Positions 16,675 through 25,781 are shown, numbered from the stretch's first letter. The stretch: 64,000 nucleotides of DNA from an uncultured Lachnospiraceae bacterium (GCA_950097145.1 CATNCF010000002.1:119468-183467), one strand, 5' to 3'. The notes: generated by a model from the sequence alone, not told the origin. Numbers and translations: made by a program.

Positions 16675-17697
16675 ATGAGAGAGGAAGACATTAAGTCAAT
16701 CTGCCGGGATATAGAACATTTGCCGATAGAAGGCTGTTATTTAATTACTGGTGCAAGCGGGTTTATCGGCGGATATCTTGTGCAGGCGCTTTTGGATTTG
16801 GCAGATTGTGGGAGAAACATTCAAGTGATTGCACTTGTCAGAAATGTGGAGAAGGCGGAACAAAAATTCGGCACATCCAGGCACTTAAAATTAATGGTTT
16901 GGGATATGACGAATATTCTGGAATTAAAGGAGTCATTTGACTATGTGATACATGCGGCCTCCCCACTTGGTTCAAATTTCTTTAAGCACAGGCCATATGA
17001 TACCATGCGGCAGAACTTCATGGGCTGCATGAATCTCCTGGATATATGTCAGATAAAAAAGCCCCGGAAAGTTTTATATGTTGGAACGGCAAGTTCCTAT
17101 GGAAATAAAATTTCAAGTGGCATCAGACATGGTATTTCGGAGGATGTAGTGGGAGAATTTGTTTCTATGAAAGATACAGAATGTTATGCCATAAGTAAAC
17201 TTGCATCTGAGTATCTGATGTCATGTGCGGCCAGGCAAATGGATCTGCATATTACTGTAGTACGCCTGTTTTCCGTGTATGGACCAGATATGTCTATGCA
17301 GAATGGAACGGTTCTTGCGGATTTGTTTTCTCAGGCGCTCAGACAGGAGAATCTGGTGATACAGGGAGACGGAACGCCTGTGCGCAATTTTGGATATATT
17401 ACAGATATTATTACGGGAATATTTACAGCTTTGCACTTGGGCACTTCCAACGAAGTATACAATGTTGGGAGCTTGACTGAAAATTATTCAATTCATGAAT
17501 TTGCAGAAAAGATTGTTTCTAATCACGCTGCAGGCATTCAAATTATCGTCTCAAATTTGAAAAAGGGAAATATACCATCAATGTCAGTTCAGATACCGGA
17601 TTTAAAAAAGATAACCTCTTTGGGATGGCAGCCGCGTGTATCTTTGGATGAGGGAATAAGCAGGATATTTAAACATTATAAAATATTGAGAAAATAA
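16675..17697 (+). CDS. NAD-dependent epimerase/dehydratase-family SDR
   Basis: A 340-residue extended SDR with LITGASGFIGGYLV near residue 30 and an intact active site (TASSYG, then YAISKLASEY). RLFSVYGPDM follows, as in nucleotide-sugar reductases and epimerases. The ATG at 16675 is preferred because AAAGGAAG lies seven bases upstream; an earlier ATG at 16654 has no such site. In a CDP-3,6-dideoxysugar cluster an SDR of this kind reduces a keto group after C3 deoxygenation or after two-carbon branching (compare YerF, the AbeJ/RfbJ family). The specific substrate is inferred. Confidence 0.78.
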   Translation: MREEDIKSICRDIEHLPIEGCYLITGASGFIGGYLVQALLDLADCGRNIQVIALVRNVEKAEQKFGTSRHLKLMVWDMTNILELKESFDYVIHAASPLGSNFFKHRPYDTMRQNFMGCMNLLDICQIKKPRKVLYVGTASSYGNKISSGIRHGISEDVVGEFVSMKDTECYAISKLASEYLMSCAARQMDLHITVVRLFSVYGPDMSMQNGTVLADLFSQALRQENLVIQGDGTPVRNFGYITDIITGIFTALHLGTSNEVYNVGSLTENYSIHEFAEKIVSNHAAGIQIIVSNLKKGNIPSMSVQIPDLKKITSLGWQPRVSLDEGISRIFKHYKILRK

Positions 17698-17714
17698 GAG
17701 GCAGGTGTTTGAAA

Positions 17715-18908
17715 ATGGATGATTTGAAATACATTTTTGAAGAGTACCGAAAGACAAAAGATAAAATTGAAATGTCAGTGGAGCAGTTAAAGGAGTTGGT
17801 TTCGTCTTACAATAATAAAATTGTGCTTTACGGTGCAGGGAGCGCAGGCATTGCTTTCTACCATTATTTAAACGATGCCGGAATAAAGGCTGTGTGTTTT
17901 GCCGATGGAGATCCTGAGAAGTATAGAACAATCTGTGAGGGTCTGGAGATTTTATCCCCTCAGGAGGCAGCAGAAAAATGGGGATTGGATGTGCTGTTGA
18001 TTGTGACGATCAATACGGATGGTATGCATTACTGCAGAGATTTCAAAAAAGCTCTTTTGGAGGGGGGCCATCAGGGAGTGCATCAAAGCTTAAAAAGTAT
18101 CGGATTTCACAATGTTGTGGATTATACATATTTTCAAAGGGTATTTGAATTGTACCGGGGAGGCAATTATAACCTGCCGGCGTGTGCCGATGTAGATTTA
18201 ATGTTTTCACATAGAGAGGAAATAACAGAGGCGTACCATCTTTTACAGGAAGGCATATCAAGACAAATTTTTGTAAACCTCTTGGAATACCGAATGCTTT
18301 TAAGAGATGTAGAAATACCTACAATTTCTGAGAAAAAGCAGTATTTTGAATGGGACTTGTTTCCACGTAAAGAGAATGAAGTTTTTATTGACTGTGGGGC
18401 TTGCGGTGGCAGCAGCCTAAAGATCTTTTTAGACGAATCAAAAGGAATTTTTGAAAAATACTATGGAATGGAACCGGATAAAAAAAATTATGATTGTTTA
18501 AAAGCATACATAGATCAATTGGAACCGGAATGCAGAGAAAAAATAACCATCAGAAATAAAGCCGTATTCAATAAAGGAGGTACAACTACATTTTTTGAAT
18601 TGGGCGGGCCGGGGAGTTTTGCATCCGTAAACGGACCGGATGTGGTGGAAACTACAACCATAGATAAAGAATTGTCAGGACAACGGGCGACTTATATTAA
18701 AATGAATATTGAGGGGTCCGAAGTTCCTGCTTTAAAAGGTGCGGAATATACCATAAAGACTTTTCGACCGCGATTAGCAATCATGGGTTATCATAAGACT
18801 TCAGATTTTTGGGAAGTTCCATTACTGATTAAAGAATATAGGCCAGATTATAACATTGAATTAAGATCTTATATGAAGAATGTGGCATTTTGCTATTATG
18901 CTTATTAA
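17715..18908 (+). CDS. FkbM-family methyltransferase with N-terminal Rossmann domain
   Basis: A 397-residue protein. Residues 30-130 form a small nucleotide-binding-like domain (KIVLYGAGSAGIAFYHYL). Residues 210-397 are an FkbM-type SAM methyltransferase: VFIDCGACGGSSLKIF, then YIKMNIEGSEVPALKGAE and RPRLAIMGYH. FkbM enzymes O-methylate sugars and polyketides. The position between two SDR genes of the dideoxysugar group suggests O-methylation of that sugar. The ATG at 17715 follows an AGGTG site; a TTG two codons earlier is less likely. The N-terminal domain resembles segments in the GT2 at 11690 and the Maf-like protein, hinting at a shared module. Confidence 0.8.
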   Translation: MDDLKYIFEEYRKTKDKIEMSVEQLKELVSSYNNKIVLYGAGSAGIAFYHYLNDAGIKAVCFADGDPEKYRTICEGLEILSPQEAAEKWGLDVLLIVTINTDGMHYCRDFKKALLEGGHQGVHQSLKSIGFHNVVDYTYFQRVFELYRGGNYNLPACADVDLMFSHREEITEAYHLLQEGISRQIFVNLLEYRMLLRDVEIPTISEKKQYFEWDLFPRKENEVFIDCGACGGSSLKIFLDESKGIFEKYYGMEPDKKNYDCLKAYIDQLEPECREKITIRNKAVFNKGGTTTFFELGGPGSFASVNGPDVVETTTIDKELSGQRATYIKMNIEGSEVPALKGAEYTIKTFRPRLAIMGYHKTSDFWEVPLLIKEYRPDYNIELRSYMKNVAFCYYAY

Positions 18909-18971
18909 ATGTAAAATAATGAAATCGTCATGCTGTTGCACAAGAAATGCATGGGCGGGAAAGGATATATG

Positions 18972-19886
18972 ATGAGGAACGCAGTAGTAACTGGCGCCGA
19001 CGGCTTTTTAGGATCATCACTGGTGGAAGAACTTGTCAGTCATGATATAAATGTGACCGTTATAACTAGGAGGGATATAAAAATAGATAATTGCAAATGT
19101 ATCCATTTAGATCTGGAAAATATAGATGAGTTGCCAGAATTAATAAATGAGCAAATTGATGTTTTTTATCATTTGGCATGGAAGGGTATGTCAGGCACAG
19201 AACTGTATTCGCCAGATATTCAATTGGATAATTGCCGTTTTCTCATAAAGTGTATGCGGGCAGCACAAAAAATTGGATGTGAAAAGTTTATTGGAGCCGG
19301 ATCGATTTCCCAATATGAAAATGAAAGTGATGGGCTGCATATTACAAAGGATAAAGAGAGATATTACCGTTCCTGTAAGAGTTTATGCGAGAGATACGGT
19401 TCTGAACTGGCACAAGAGCTGGGACTTTCTTTTATATGGCCGATTATAACAAGTGTGTACGGCCCCTCTGGAGTTAATCCGGAACGTTTGATTTTTAACA
19501 TCATTAAGACTATGCTGCAACAGAAAAATTTGGATATGAGTGAGGGAAAGCAGATTTTTGATTTTGTATATGTAAAAGATGCGGCAAAAGCTTACTGGCT
19601 GATGGGAGAAAAAGGAATTCCCGGTAAACGGTACGTTGTGGGAAGCGGGGAGGCGAAATCATTGCGGGAATGGTTAGAGCCAGTGCCGGGGATTTTGGGC
19701 AGTGGCGGAAAGCTGAATTTCGGAAAACGTCAGTTTAATGGTATATATTTGGAACAAAAATATTATGATATTTCCCAATTAACAAAAGATACGGGATATT
19801 TGCCCGAGGTGAAGTTTGCAACAGGTATTCAGATTATGGCGGAAAAAATAAAAACACTGTTCCCAAAGGTGTCTTATGAACAATAA
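18972..19886 (+). CDS. NAD-dependent epimerase/dehydratase-family SDR
   Basis: An extended SDR of about 304 residues with the loop GADGFLGSSLV near residue 8 and a catalytic YxxxK (YYRSCK) near residue 135. The start is set at 18972 because AAGGA ends six bases upstream; the ATG three bases earlier is also possible, and an open frame reaches 18930. The last bases overlap ddhB by 11, so it is co-translated with the CDP-glucose genes. It is divergent from the SDR at 16675, and likely acts as a reductase or 3,5-epimerase on the CDP-dideoxy sugar. The reaction is not determined by sequence. Confidence 0.75.
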   Translation: MRNAVVTGADGFLGSSLVEELVSHDINVTVITRRDIKIDNCKCIHLDLENIDELPELINEQIDVFYHLAWKGMSGTELYSPDIQLDNCRFLIKCMRAAQKIGCEKFIGAGSISQYENESDGLHITKDKERYYRSCKSLCERYGSELAQELGLSFIWPIITSVYGPSGVNPERLIFNIIKTMLQQKNLDMSEGKQIFDFVYVKDAAKAYWLMGEKGIPGKRYVVGSGEAKSLREWLEPVPGILGSGGKLNFGKRQFNGIYLEQKYYDISQLTKDTGYLPEVKFATGIQIMAEKIKTLFPKVSYEQ

Positions 19887-20982
19887 TTTAACTGCGCAAT
19901 TAGAAAGTTTTTACAGATCAAAAAGAATACTTCTTACAGGAAATACGGGATTTAAAGGAGTATGGATGAATTTAATACTGGAGCAGATGAAAGCTTCTAT
20001 TTGGGGATATTCTCTGCCATTAGGAAATCCGCGGGTTCCAGACCATTTTTACCAAAAGGTAATGCCGAAGACATCTGGATGTACCTTTGGAGACATTGCG
20101 GACGCAGAGTTGGTGAAAAAAACCATAGAAGAATTTAAACCGGAAATTATTTTTCATCTGGCATCCCATTCTTCGTTAAATCATAGTATGGATGCGCCTC
20201 ATTACATATTGAGAACCAATACGATGGGAGCGCTGAATGTTCTGGAAGCAGCCAGACAGGAGCCATCTGTGAAAGTGATTATTGTTGTGACCAGCGATAA
20301 GGTATACCGGAATCTTGACAAAGATACATGCTATCAAGAAAATTGTTTGCTAGGTGGGGATGATCCGTACAGTACCAGTAAAGTTTGCCAGGAGTTATTG
20401 ACTCAATGTTATTCCAAAACATTTTTTGAGAATCATAAGCGGGCTGCCACAGCCAGAGCAAGCAATGTCATTGGACCAGGAGATTATAATTATACGCGTT
20501 TATTTCCATATCTGGTTGAGGAATTCAGCCAGAGCAGAATCCCATACATTCGTAATCCGAAAACAATTCGTCCGTGGCAGTCAGTGATGGATGTTGTCAC
20601 AGGTTATCTTTTACTTGGAAAATATTTATATGAAAAGAAGGATTTTTCCCTGGAAGAAAAAGAACATGCATACAATTTCGGACCTTCAGAGGGAGGCTTT
20701 GTGACAGTGGAGGAAATGGCAGATATGGTAAGCAGGGAATTTGGAAGCAAAAAGGCTGTGGTAAAAAATTCACAGGATCAGATCAAACATGAGGCACAAA
20801 TTTTAAAATTAGATAGTTCCAAAGCCATGAATGAACTGGGATGGAAACCAGCAGAATCTTTACCAAGATGTATCCGCCGAAGCGTTGAATTTGTAAAAAA
20901 AGAGCAATGTGGTGAGGATGTGCAGCAGTTAGCGAGAGTGTATGTGTGGGAATACTTAAGAGAATGGAGGCACAGTAGATGA
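19876..20982 (+). CDS. ddhB: CDP-glucose 4,6-dehydratase (RfbG/DdhB)
   Basis: A 368-residue SDR. The cofactor loop reads GNTGFKGVWM, where GFKG is characteristic of CDP-glucose 4,6-dehydratase. The active site has VTSDKVYRN and DPYSTSKVCQELLTQCY, and the RPWQSVMDVVTGYLLL segment is typical of RfbG. It converts CDP-glucose to CDP-4-keto-6-deoxyglucose, the substrate of DdhC. It overlaps the preceding SDR by 11 bases and ddhA by 4 bases (ATGA-type coupling), so ddhB and ddhA are one translational unit. Family assignment is firm. Confidence 0.92.
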   Translation: MNNNLTAQLESFYRSKRILLTGNTGFKGVWMNLILEQMKASIWGYSLPLGNPRVPDHFYQKVMPKTSGCTFGDIADAELVKKTIEEFKPEIIFHLASHSSLNHSMDAPHYILRTNTMGALNVLEAARQEPSVKVIIVVTSDKVYRNLDKDTCYQENCLLGGDDPYSTSKVCQELLTQCYSKTFFENHKRAATARASNVIGPGDYNYTRLFPYLVEEFSQSRIPYIRNPKTIRPWQSVMDVVTGYLLLGKYLYEKKDFSLEEKEHAYNFGPSEGGFVTVEEMADMVSREFGSKKAVVKNSQDQIKHEAQILKLDSSKAMNELGWKPAESLPRCIRRSVEFVKKEQCGEDVQQLARVYVWEYLREWRHSR

Positions 20983-21755
20983 AAGTTGCATTATTGGCTG
21001 GGGGCCGTGGCACCAGAATATCAGAGGAGTCTGAATACAAACCGAAACCAATGATAGAAATTGGCGGTATGCCGATTTTATGGCATATCATGAAAGAATA
21101 TTTTAATTATGGGTTTGATGAGTTTATCATATGCGCAGGTTATAAACAACATATTATTAAAAAATGGTTTGCGGACTATTTTTTAAACACCTGTGATGTG
21201 ACGTTTGATTTTACAAACGGTAATGAAATTACAGTTCATAATCAGTTTTCCGAACCATGGAAGGTTACAGTTGTGGATTGCGGATTGGACACCAACACTG
21301 GAGGGCGAATAAAACGGATTCAGAGTTATATCGGGGAAGAACCGTTTATGCTGACTTATGGAGATGGAGTCTGCGATGTAAATATCGCCAAGTTATTAGA
21401 GTTTCACAAAAATCATGGTAAGATGGCAACACTAACCTCTGTCAATATCAATCAGCAAAAAGGACTGCTGGATATAGATGCAAATGGACTAGTGCGTGCA
21501 TTCAGAGAAAAATACTCCAATGATAAAATGACGATCAATGCAGGATATTTTGTGATAAATCCAGAGATTTTCCAGTATATAGACGGAGACAATACTTCCT
21601 TTGAAAAAGATACCTTGGAACGGCTTGTGGCTGAGGGACAATTGAAGAGTTTTGAACATGACGGCTTCTGGCAGTGCATGGATACAAAACTGGAGAAAGA
21701 TACTTTAGAAGAGTTGTGGCGCACAGGGAAGGCTCCTTGGAAGAGCTGGAAGTGA
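20979..21755 (+). CDS. ddhA: Glucose-1-phosphate cytidylyltransferase (RfbF/DdhA)
   Basis: A 258-residue nucleotidyltransferase that makes CDP-glucose, the first step of the dideoxysugar path. It has LAGGRGTRISEESEYKPKPM at the start, VDCGLDTNTGGRIKRI near residue 90 and a YGDGVCDV metal-binding loop, all diagnostic of RfbF. The length is normal. GGAGG precedes the start, which overlaps the ddhB stop. It is the last gene of the CDP-dideoxysugar group, and a long AT-rich spacer follows. Confidence 0.93.
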   Translation: MKVALLAGGRGTRISEESEYKPKPMIEIGGMPILWHIMKEYFNYGFDEFIICAGYKQHIIKKWFADYFLNTCDVTFDFTNGNEITVHNQFSEPWKVTVVDCGLDTNTGGRIKRIQSYIGEEPFMLTYGDGVCDVNIAKLLEFHKNHGKMATLTSVNINQQKGLLDIDANGLVRAFREKYSNDKMTINAGYFVINPEIFQYIDGDNTSFEKDTLERLVAEGQLKSFEHDGFWQCMDTKLEKDTLEELWRTGKAPWKSWK

Positions 21756-22094
21756 AAAGCCATGTTTATTTGGACATGAAAAATAAAGCTATTTATATGG
21801 GGCTGGATGTTATAGTGACTTGTTGTTGGAATTTCTTTTAAACTTTGAACTATATGGTTACATAGAATCTCAAGGAGTAGATGTGAGTTCTATAATAAAA
21901 CAGTATAAGAACTACAGAATAATTTATAAAAAGACAAATTGCTTTATTTGAAAAAGAAAGGATATCTATCCCTGCAGTTATGGGGAAATAGAAAATAGCA
22001 TTATTCTGAGGTTTGAAAGAAGGATGATACGGACATATATATTGTTTTAATTTTGGCACATATTACTATAAAAAATCATGAGATTGGAGAAAAC
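21756..22094. other. AT-rich spacer with possible gene remnant and promoter
   Basis: A 339-bp gap without a complete gene. An open stretch at about 21825-21950 encodes some 40 codons ending in a stop and might be a decayed gene end, but I cannot identify it. A promoter-like pair lies near its right end, at 22013-22041. Confidence 0.4.
22013..22041 (+). promoter_or_regulatory. Candidate sigma-A promoter for the ThDP enzyme/radical SAM pair
   Basis: TTGAAA (22013-22018), 17 bases, then TATATA (22036-22041), about 54 bases before the ATG at 22095. It would start a new transcript after the long spacer. Confidence 0.45.
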
Positions 22095-23834
22095 ATGACA
22101 GTATCAGAATATATTTTTAATTTCATAAGAGAGAAAGGCTGCGATAAAGTGTTTATGGTTTCCGGAAGTTCCGCCATGTGGCTGACAGACGCCTTGTGCC
22201 GGAACCAGGAACTAAACGCGGTCTGCTGCCACCATGAGCAGGCAGCGGCCATGGCAGCGGACGGCTATGGAAGAGTTCATGGAATCCCGGGAGCATGTCT
22301 GGTTACTATCGGACCGGGCGCAACGAACGCATTGACTGGTGTGGCCCAGGCATATCTGGATTCTTCACCGATGTTCATTTTTTCAGGACAGGCTAATTCC
22401 AGGCTTTTAAAATATCAGAAAGAATCCGGCATCCGGCAGAACGGTACCCAGAGTCTCACCCTGGATGAAATGGTAAAGCCCATTACAAAATATTTTGCAG
22501 CGGTGATGGATCCAGCAGAAATCAGATACCATATGGAACGGGCATATTATGAAGCAATGGAAGGGCGGAAAGGTCCAGTATGGCTTGATGTGCCAGTGGA
22601 TATTCAGAACAGGCAGATTCCAGAACAGATGCAGGGATTTGTTCCCAAACAGGCAGATAAAACATTCCATTCTGAGCAAGTAAAGGATGTGCTTGACGCT
22701 ATACAAAGATCTAAAAAACCAGTGATTTTAGCCGGATACGGAATTAAAAGCAGTAATAGTACTGGACTGCTGAAAAAGATCAGCGAGAAGCTTTGCATTC
22801 CAGTTGCCGTATCCCGGGGCGGAATTGACACATTTCCATCCGCGCATCCTCTGTTCCTGGGGCGGCCGGGAAGCTACGGCGACAGACCTTCCCATTTTGC
22901 CATCCAGGAATGCGATCTTTTGCTGATTCTGGGAAGCAGGCTGTCTGTTTCAACGATTGGATATTATCCGGATAAGCTGGCACAGCATGCAGTGAAAATT
23001 ATGGTTGACATTGATGAAAAAGAGCTGGCCCGGGATGCTGTTCCTGTTGATTATAAGATTCAGGCAGATCTTAAGATATTTTTGACACAATTGAATCAGG
23101 AATTGGAAAATAAGAACCTGTCTGGGGAACATACTGAATGGATTGCACACTGCCAGGAGATGCGTGATAAATATCCCAATGTCCTTCCAGAATATGCAGA
23201 GGAAAGTCCTTTGAATGAGTACTATTTTACCAGCCGTCTTTCACATCTTGTTGGAACGGAAGCAGATATTATCGTGGACACTGGAAGTGTATGTAATATT
23301 GTTTCTCAAAGCTGGAACTTAAAGGAAGGGCAGAATTATTTGATTTCTGGAGGCTTGTCCTGCATGGGATTTTGGGCATCTGCAATTGGAACATGCCAGG
23401 AAAACCGCCAGACTATCGCAATCGCAGGGGATGGCAGCACGCAGATGAACATTCAGGAGTTTGCAACGATACAATATAATCATATGCCCATTAAGCTTTT
23501 TGTATACAACAATCATGGCTATATGCTGATCCGCCATAACCAGCACAATTATATGGACGACCGTTTTCTTGGCGTGGGCCCGGACAGCGGCCTGCAGATG
23601 CCGGATTTTACAAAAGTTGCAGAAGCTTATGGCTTAAAAGCAGTAAAAATATGTTCGGGTGATGATATAGATGCAAAGATTCAAGAGGTTCTGGATTATG
23701 ACGGACCTGTGGTCTGTGAGGTGCTGGTACAGGAATTTGCCCCTATTGTGCCCAGGATCGCTTCCAGGGTCATGCCGGATGGAAGTTTGAAAGCAGCAGA
23801 GTTCGATGATTTATATCCGTTTTTGGATAAATAA
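22095..23834 (+). CDS. Acetolactate-synthase-like thiamine-diphosphate enzyme
   Basis: A 579-residue single-chain ThDP enzyme of the acetolactate synthase/pyruvate oxidase superfamily. The catalytic glutamate is in HHEQAAAMAADGYGR near residue 50, and the ThDP-Mg motif begins AGDGSTQMNIQEF and ends VYNNHGYML. The ATG at 22095 follows GGAG; an upstream TTG lacks support. In a glycan island the family includes YerE, which adds an acetyl unit to a CDP-keto sugar, and enzymes that make other branched or carboxylated sugars. Housekeeping branched-chain amino acid synthesis is unlikely because no small subunit or ilv gene is adjacent. It is followed closely by a radical SAM gene. Confidence 0.82.
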   Translation: MTVSEYIFNFIREKGCDKVFMVSGSSAMWLTDALCRNQELNAVCCHHEQAAAMAADGYGRVHGIPGACLVTIGPGATNALTGVAQAYLDSSPMFIFSGQANSRLLKYQKESGIRQNGTQSLTLDEMVKPITKYFAAVMDPAEIRYHMERAYYEAMEGRKGPVWLDVPVDIQNRQIPEQMQGFVPKQADKTFHSEQVKDVLDAIQRSKKPVILAGYGIKSSNSTGLLKKISEKLCIPVAVSRGGIDTFPSAHPLFLGRPGSYGDRPSHFAIQECDLLLILGSRLSVSTIGYYPDKLAQHAVKIMVDIDEKELARDAVPVDYKIQADLKIFLTQLNQELENKNLSGEHTEWIAHCQEMRDKYPNVLPEYAEESPLNEYYFTSRLSHLVGTEADIIVDTGSVCNIVSQSWNLKEGQNYLISGGLSCMGFWASAIGTCQENRQTIAIAGDGSTQMNIQEFATIQYNHMPIKLFVYNNHGYMLIRHNQHNYMDDRFLGVGPDSGLQMPDFTKVAEAYGLKAVKICSGDDIDAKIQEVLDYDGPVVCEVLVQEFAPIVPRIASRVMPDGSLKAAEFDDLYPFLDK

Positions 23835-23850
23835 AATATGGAGAAAAAAT

Positions 23851-24951
23851 ATGATAATAAGAGCAAAGACAAAAACATTATTCAGCGGAAAGAAATTAAC
23901 GGAAAAGCAGCAAAAGAATACAGACCTCAATATCGCAGAGCTGGAACAGGGAAAAGAAGTACTGCAGTCCTATCCCAGGCGGCTGGTTTTTGAGCTGACA
24001 AATGCCTGCAACTTAAACTGTGTCATGTGCGGCCGGAATGCGGCTGACTTCAAGCCCACCATGTTTGATATGGATGTGTTCCGCAGCTTTGAGCCGCTGA
24101 TGGACACTGTGGAGGAAGTAACCTTGATGGGATGGGGAGAACCAACCATTCACCCCCATTTTAATGAGATGCTGGAGATTATCAACAGACACAGCGCCCG
24201 AAAATATTTCTGCTCCAATGGAATGAATCTTAAGAAGATAAAAGACGCAATTTTTGATTATCAGGTAGATGTATTCGCGGTAAGCCTGGATGGCGCCACG
24301 GACGAGACGAATGGACGCATACGCAGAGGTTCTAAGATAGATCAGATTACAGAGGACTTAAAAGATATCGTCAGGATCAAGAAAGAACGGGGATTAGCGT
24401 ATCCGTGGATCAATTTTGTTTTTTGCGCCATGCGCTCTAATATACAGGAACTTCCAGATTTGGTGCGCCTGGCAGCAGAGATTGGAATTGAGGAAGTTAA
24501 AGTAGTCTATTTAACGGTATTTGGAGAAGATCTGATGAATGAATCCCTCTGGGGACAGGATGAGCTGGTACATAATGTATTTGAAGAAACTGTGCGCATA
24601 GGAGAGGAACTGGGCATAGTATTGAAGCTTCCCCATTATGCTGGAGAAGATGTGGCGGGAGAACGCTATCATAAGGACTGCTATGTTTCCTGGAGAGACT
24701 TTTTCCTGGGTTCGGATGGTTATGTACGGCCCTGTATGTCTACTCCTGTACAGTTTTTCCCGTACGATAAAAATAAGCCATTTATGGAGATATGGAATGC
24801 ACCGGAATATCAGAATTACAGAAGAACGGTAAATGATCAGAAAGAGATGGACGAGCCCTGCAAGCGATGCTATCAGTCTTCCCACTGCAATTGGAACCGC
24901 AAAGAATCTTTTATTCAGGTGGGAGAAACATTTTCACCCGAATGGGAATAA
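23851..24951 (+). CDS. Radical SAM/SPASM-domain protein
   Basis: A 366-residue radical SAM enzyme. The CX3CX2C motif is CNLNCVMC, introduced by ELTNA near residue 50, followed by MGWGEPTIHPHF, a typical GGEP-like variant. The C-terminus has the SPASM cysteines (CYVSWRDFF, RPCMST, then CKRCYQSSHC). The start at 23851 has GGAG upstream and lies 16 bases after the ThDP gene, so they are one operon. It is distinct in sequence from the radical SAM protein at 8121-9167. The role is likely modification of a sugar or protein in the glycan pathway; the substrate is unknown. Confidence 0.8.
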   Translation: MIIRAKTKTLFSGKKLTEKQQKNTDLNIAELEQGKEVLQSYPRRLVFELTNACNLNCVMCGRNAADFKPTMFDMDVFRSFEPLMDTVEEVTLMGWGEPTIHPHFNEMLEIINRHSARKYFCSNGMNLKKIKDAIFDYQVDVFAVSLDGATDETNGRIRRGSKIDQITEDLKDIVRIKKERGLAYPWINFVFCAMRSNIQELPDLVRLAAEIGIEEVKVVYLTVFGEDLMNESLWGQDELVHNVFEETVRIGEELGIVLKLPHYAGEDVAGERYHKDCYVSWRDFFLGSDGYVRPCMSTPVQFFPYDKNKPFMEIWNAPEYQNYRRTVNDQKEMDEPCKRCYQSSHCNWNRKESFIQVGETFSPEWE

Positions 24952-25006
24952 AAAGAACTTACAGGGTTTACAATCGTTTCGAGTGTTTATATGTCAAAGA
25001 GAAATA

Positions 25007-25066
25007 GCACGGCAAGTTTTGGGTGATATCAGTTTTCCGAAAAAATTGCCGTGCCATTTGCCTTTT
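25007..25066 (+). terminator. Inverted repeat closing the first half of the island
   Basis: GCACGGCAA (25007-25015) and TTGCCGTGC (25046-25054) are perfect 9-bp arms, extended inward by T/A-rich pairing. A short T-rich stretch follows (CATTTGCCTTTTT). It lies 55 bases after the radical SAM stop and can serve as terminator for it. The facing Uma2 gene ends at 25111. Confidence 0.6.
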
Positions 25067-25110
25067 TAGATCCTGTTTGAAAATTCAAAATTTATAAAAA
25101 ATATGTTACA

Positions 25111-25623
25111 TTACCATTCTATCGAAAATAATTCATCAAAATCAATTGCAATGTGTGGGAAATGTACAAGTTTTAATTCGTTTTTATTTTCTTCTGTGAT
25201 AGTTTTCCACAGATAATACTTAGGTTCCTCATGCTCATCATAATCGAGAATGTATATTTCTACCTGCCGTTTTACCCAATCCACAATCCAGTATTCATTG
25301 ATTTCCTGTTCCATGTAAAGTTCCATCTTTTCACCCCGGTCAAACTTTTCCGTTGAATCTGACAAAACTTCCATTACAAACTGAGGTGCGTTTACAAAAG
25401 AATTTCCGCGTCTTGACCGGATCTGGCAGTTGATCGTGGAATCTGGAATAACAGCTTTTTCCCTGCCGTCTTTTGTCTGCCATTTGTATTGAACGTTATC
25501 TGGAAAAACTCTGCACATACTATTTTTTAATTGCGGCGCAATCATGGTACAGAAGTTTGTAATAACCATAGAATGTTCAATATAAGCGCCAGCCATATCA
25601 GTAATCTGCAAGTTTAAGTCCAT
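25111..25623 (-). CDS. Uma2-family endonuclease-like protein (DUF820)
   Basis: A 170-residue protein of the Uma2/DUF820 family with a PD-(D/E)XK nuclease-like fold. Visible family features are AVIPDSTINC, APQFVMEVLSDST, and EINEYWIVDWVKRQVEIY. The start at 25623 has AAAGGAGG five bases upstream and is better than an ATG 18 bases earlier. These genes are common and multi-copy in cyanobacteria and clostridia, and have been linked to mobile DNA, but their function is unsettled. It runs against the direction of all neighbours and lies next to the integrase, so it may have arrived with it. Confidence 0.8.
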   Translation of the reverse strand: MDLNLQITDMAGAYIEHSMVITNFCTMIAPQLKNSMCRVFPDNVQYKWQTKDGREKAVIPDSTINCQIRSRRGNSFVNAPQFVMEVLSDSTEKFDRGEKMELYMEQEINEYWIVDWVKRQVEIYILDYDEHEEPKYYLWKTITEENKNELKLVHFPHIAIDFDELFSIEW

Positions 25624-25753
25624 TTCAGCCTCCTTTCTCAATACTATCGTAAAGATTTCCTAACTTTCTCTGTATTTTATTTTAACATTATATATTGTAA
25701 AATACAATTACAGATTCCATACGGAACGATGGTTTAAAGACATTGTGATATCA

Positions 25754-25781
25754 TTGATTTTTAAGGTGTTTCTGATATAAT
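25754..25781 (+). promoter_or_regulatory. Sigma-A-type promoter upstream of the integrase
   Basis: TTGATT (25754-25759), 16 bases, then the perfect -10 TATAAT (25776-25781). Transcription would start near 25788 and run through a terminator-like hairpin before reaching the integrase gene. Confidence 0.65.

Noticed and set aside
22053..22094. TTG start of the acetolactate-synthase-like gene
   Set aside because: No Shine-Dalgarno, and ThDP-enzyme homology begins at the ATG at 22095 (MTVSEYI).
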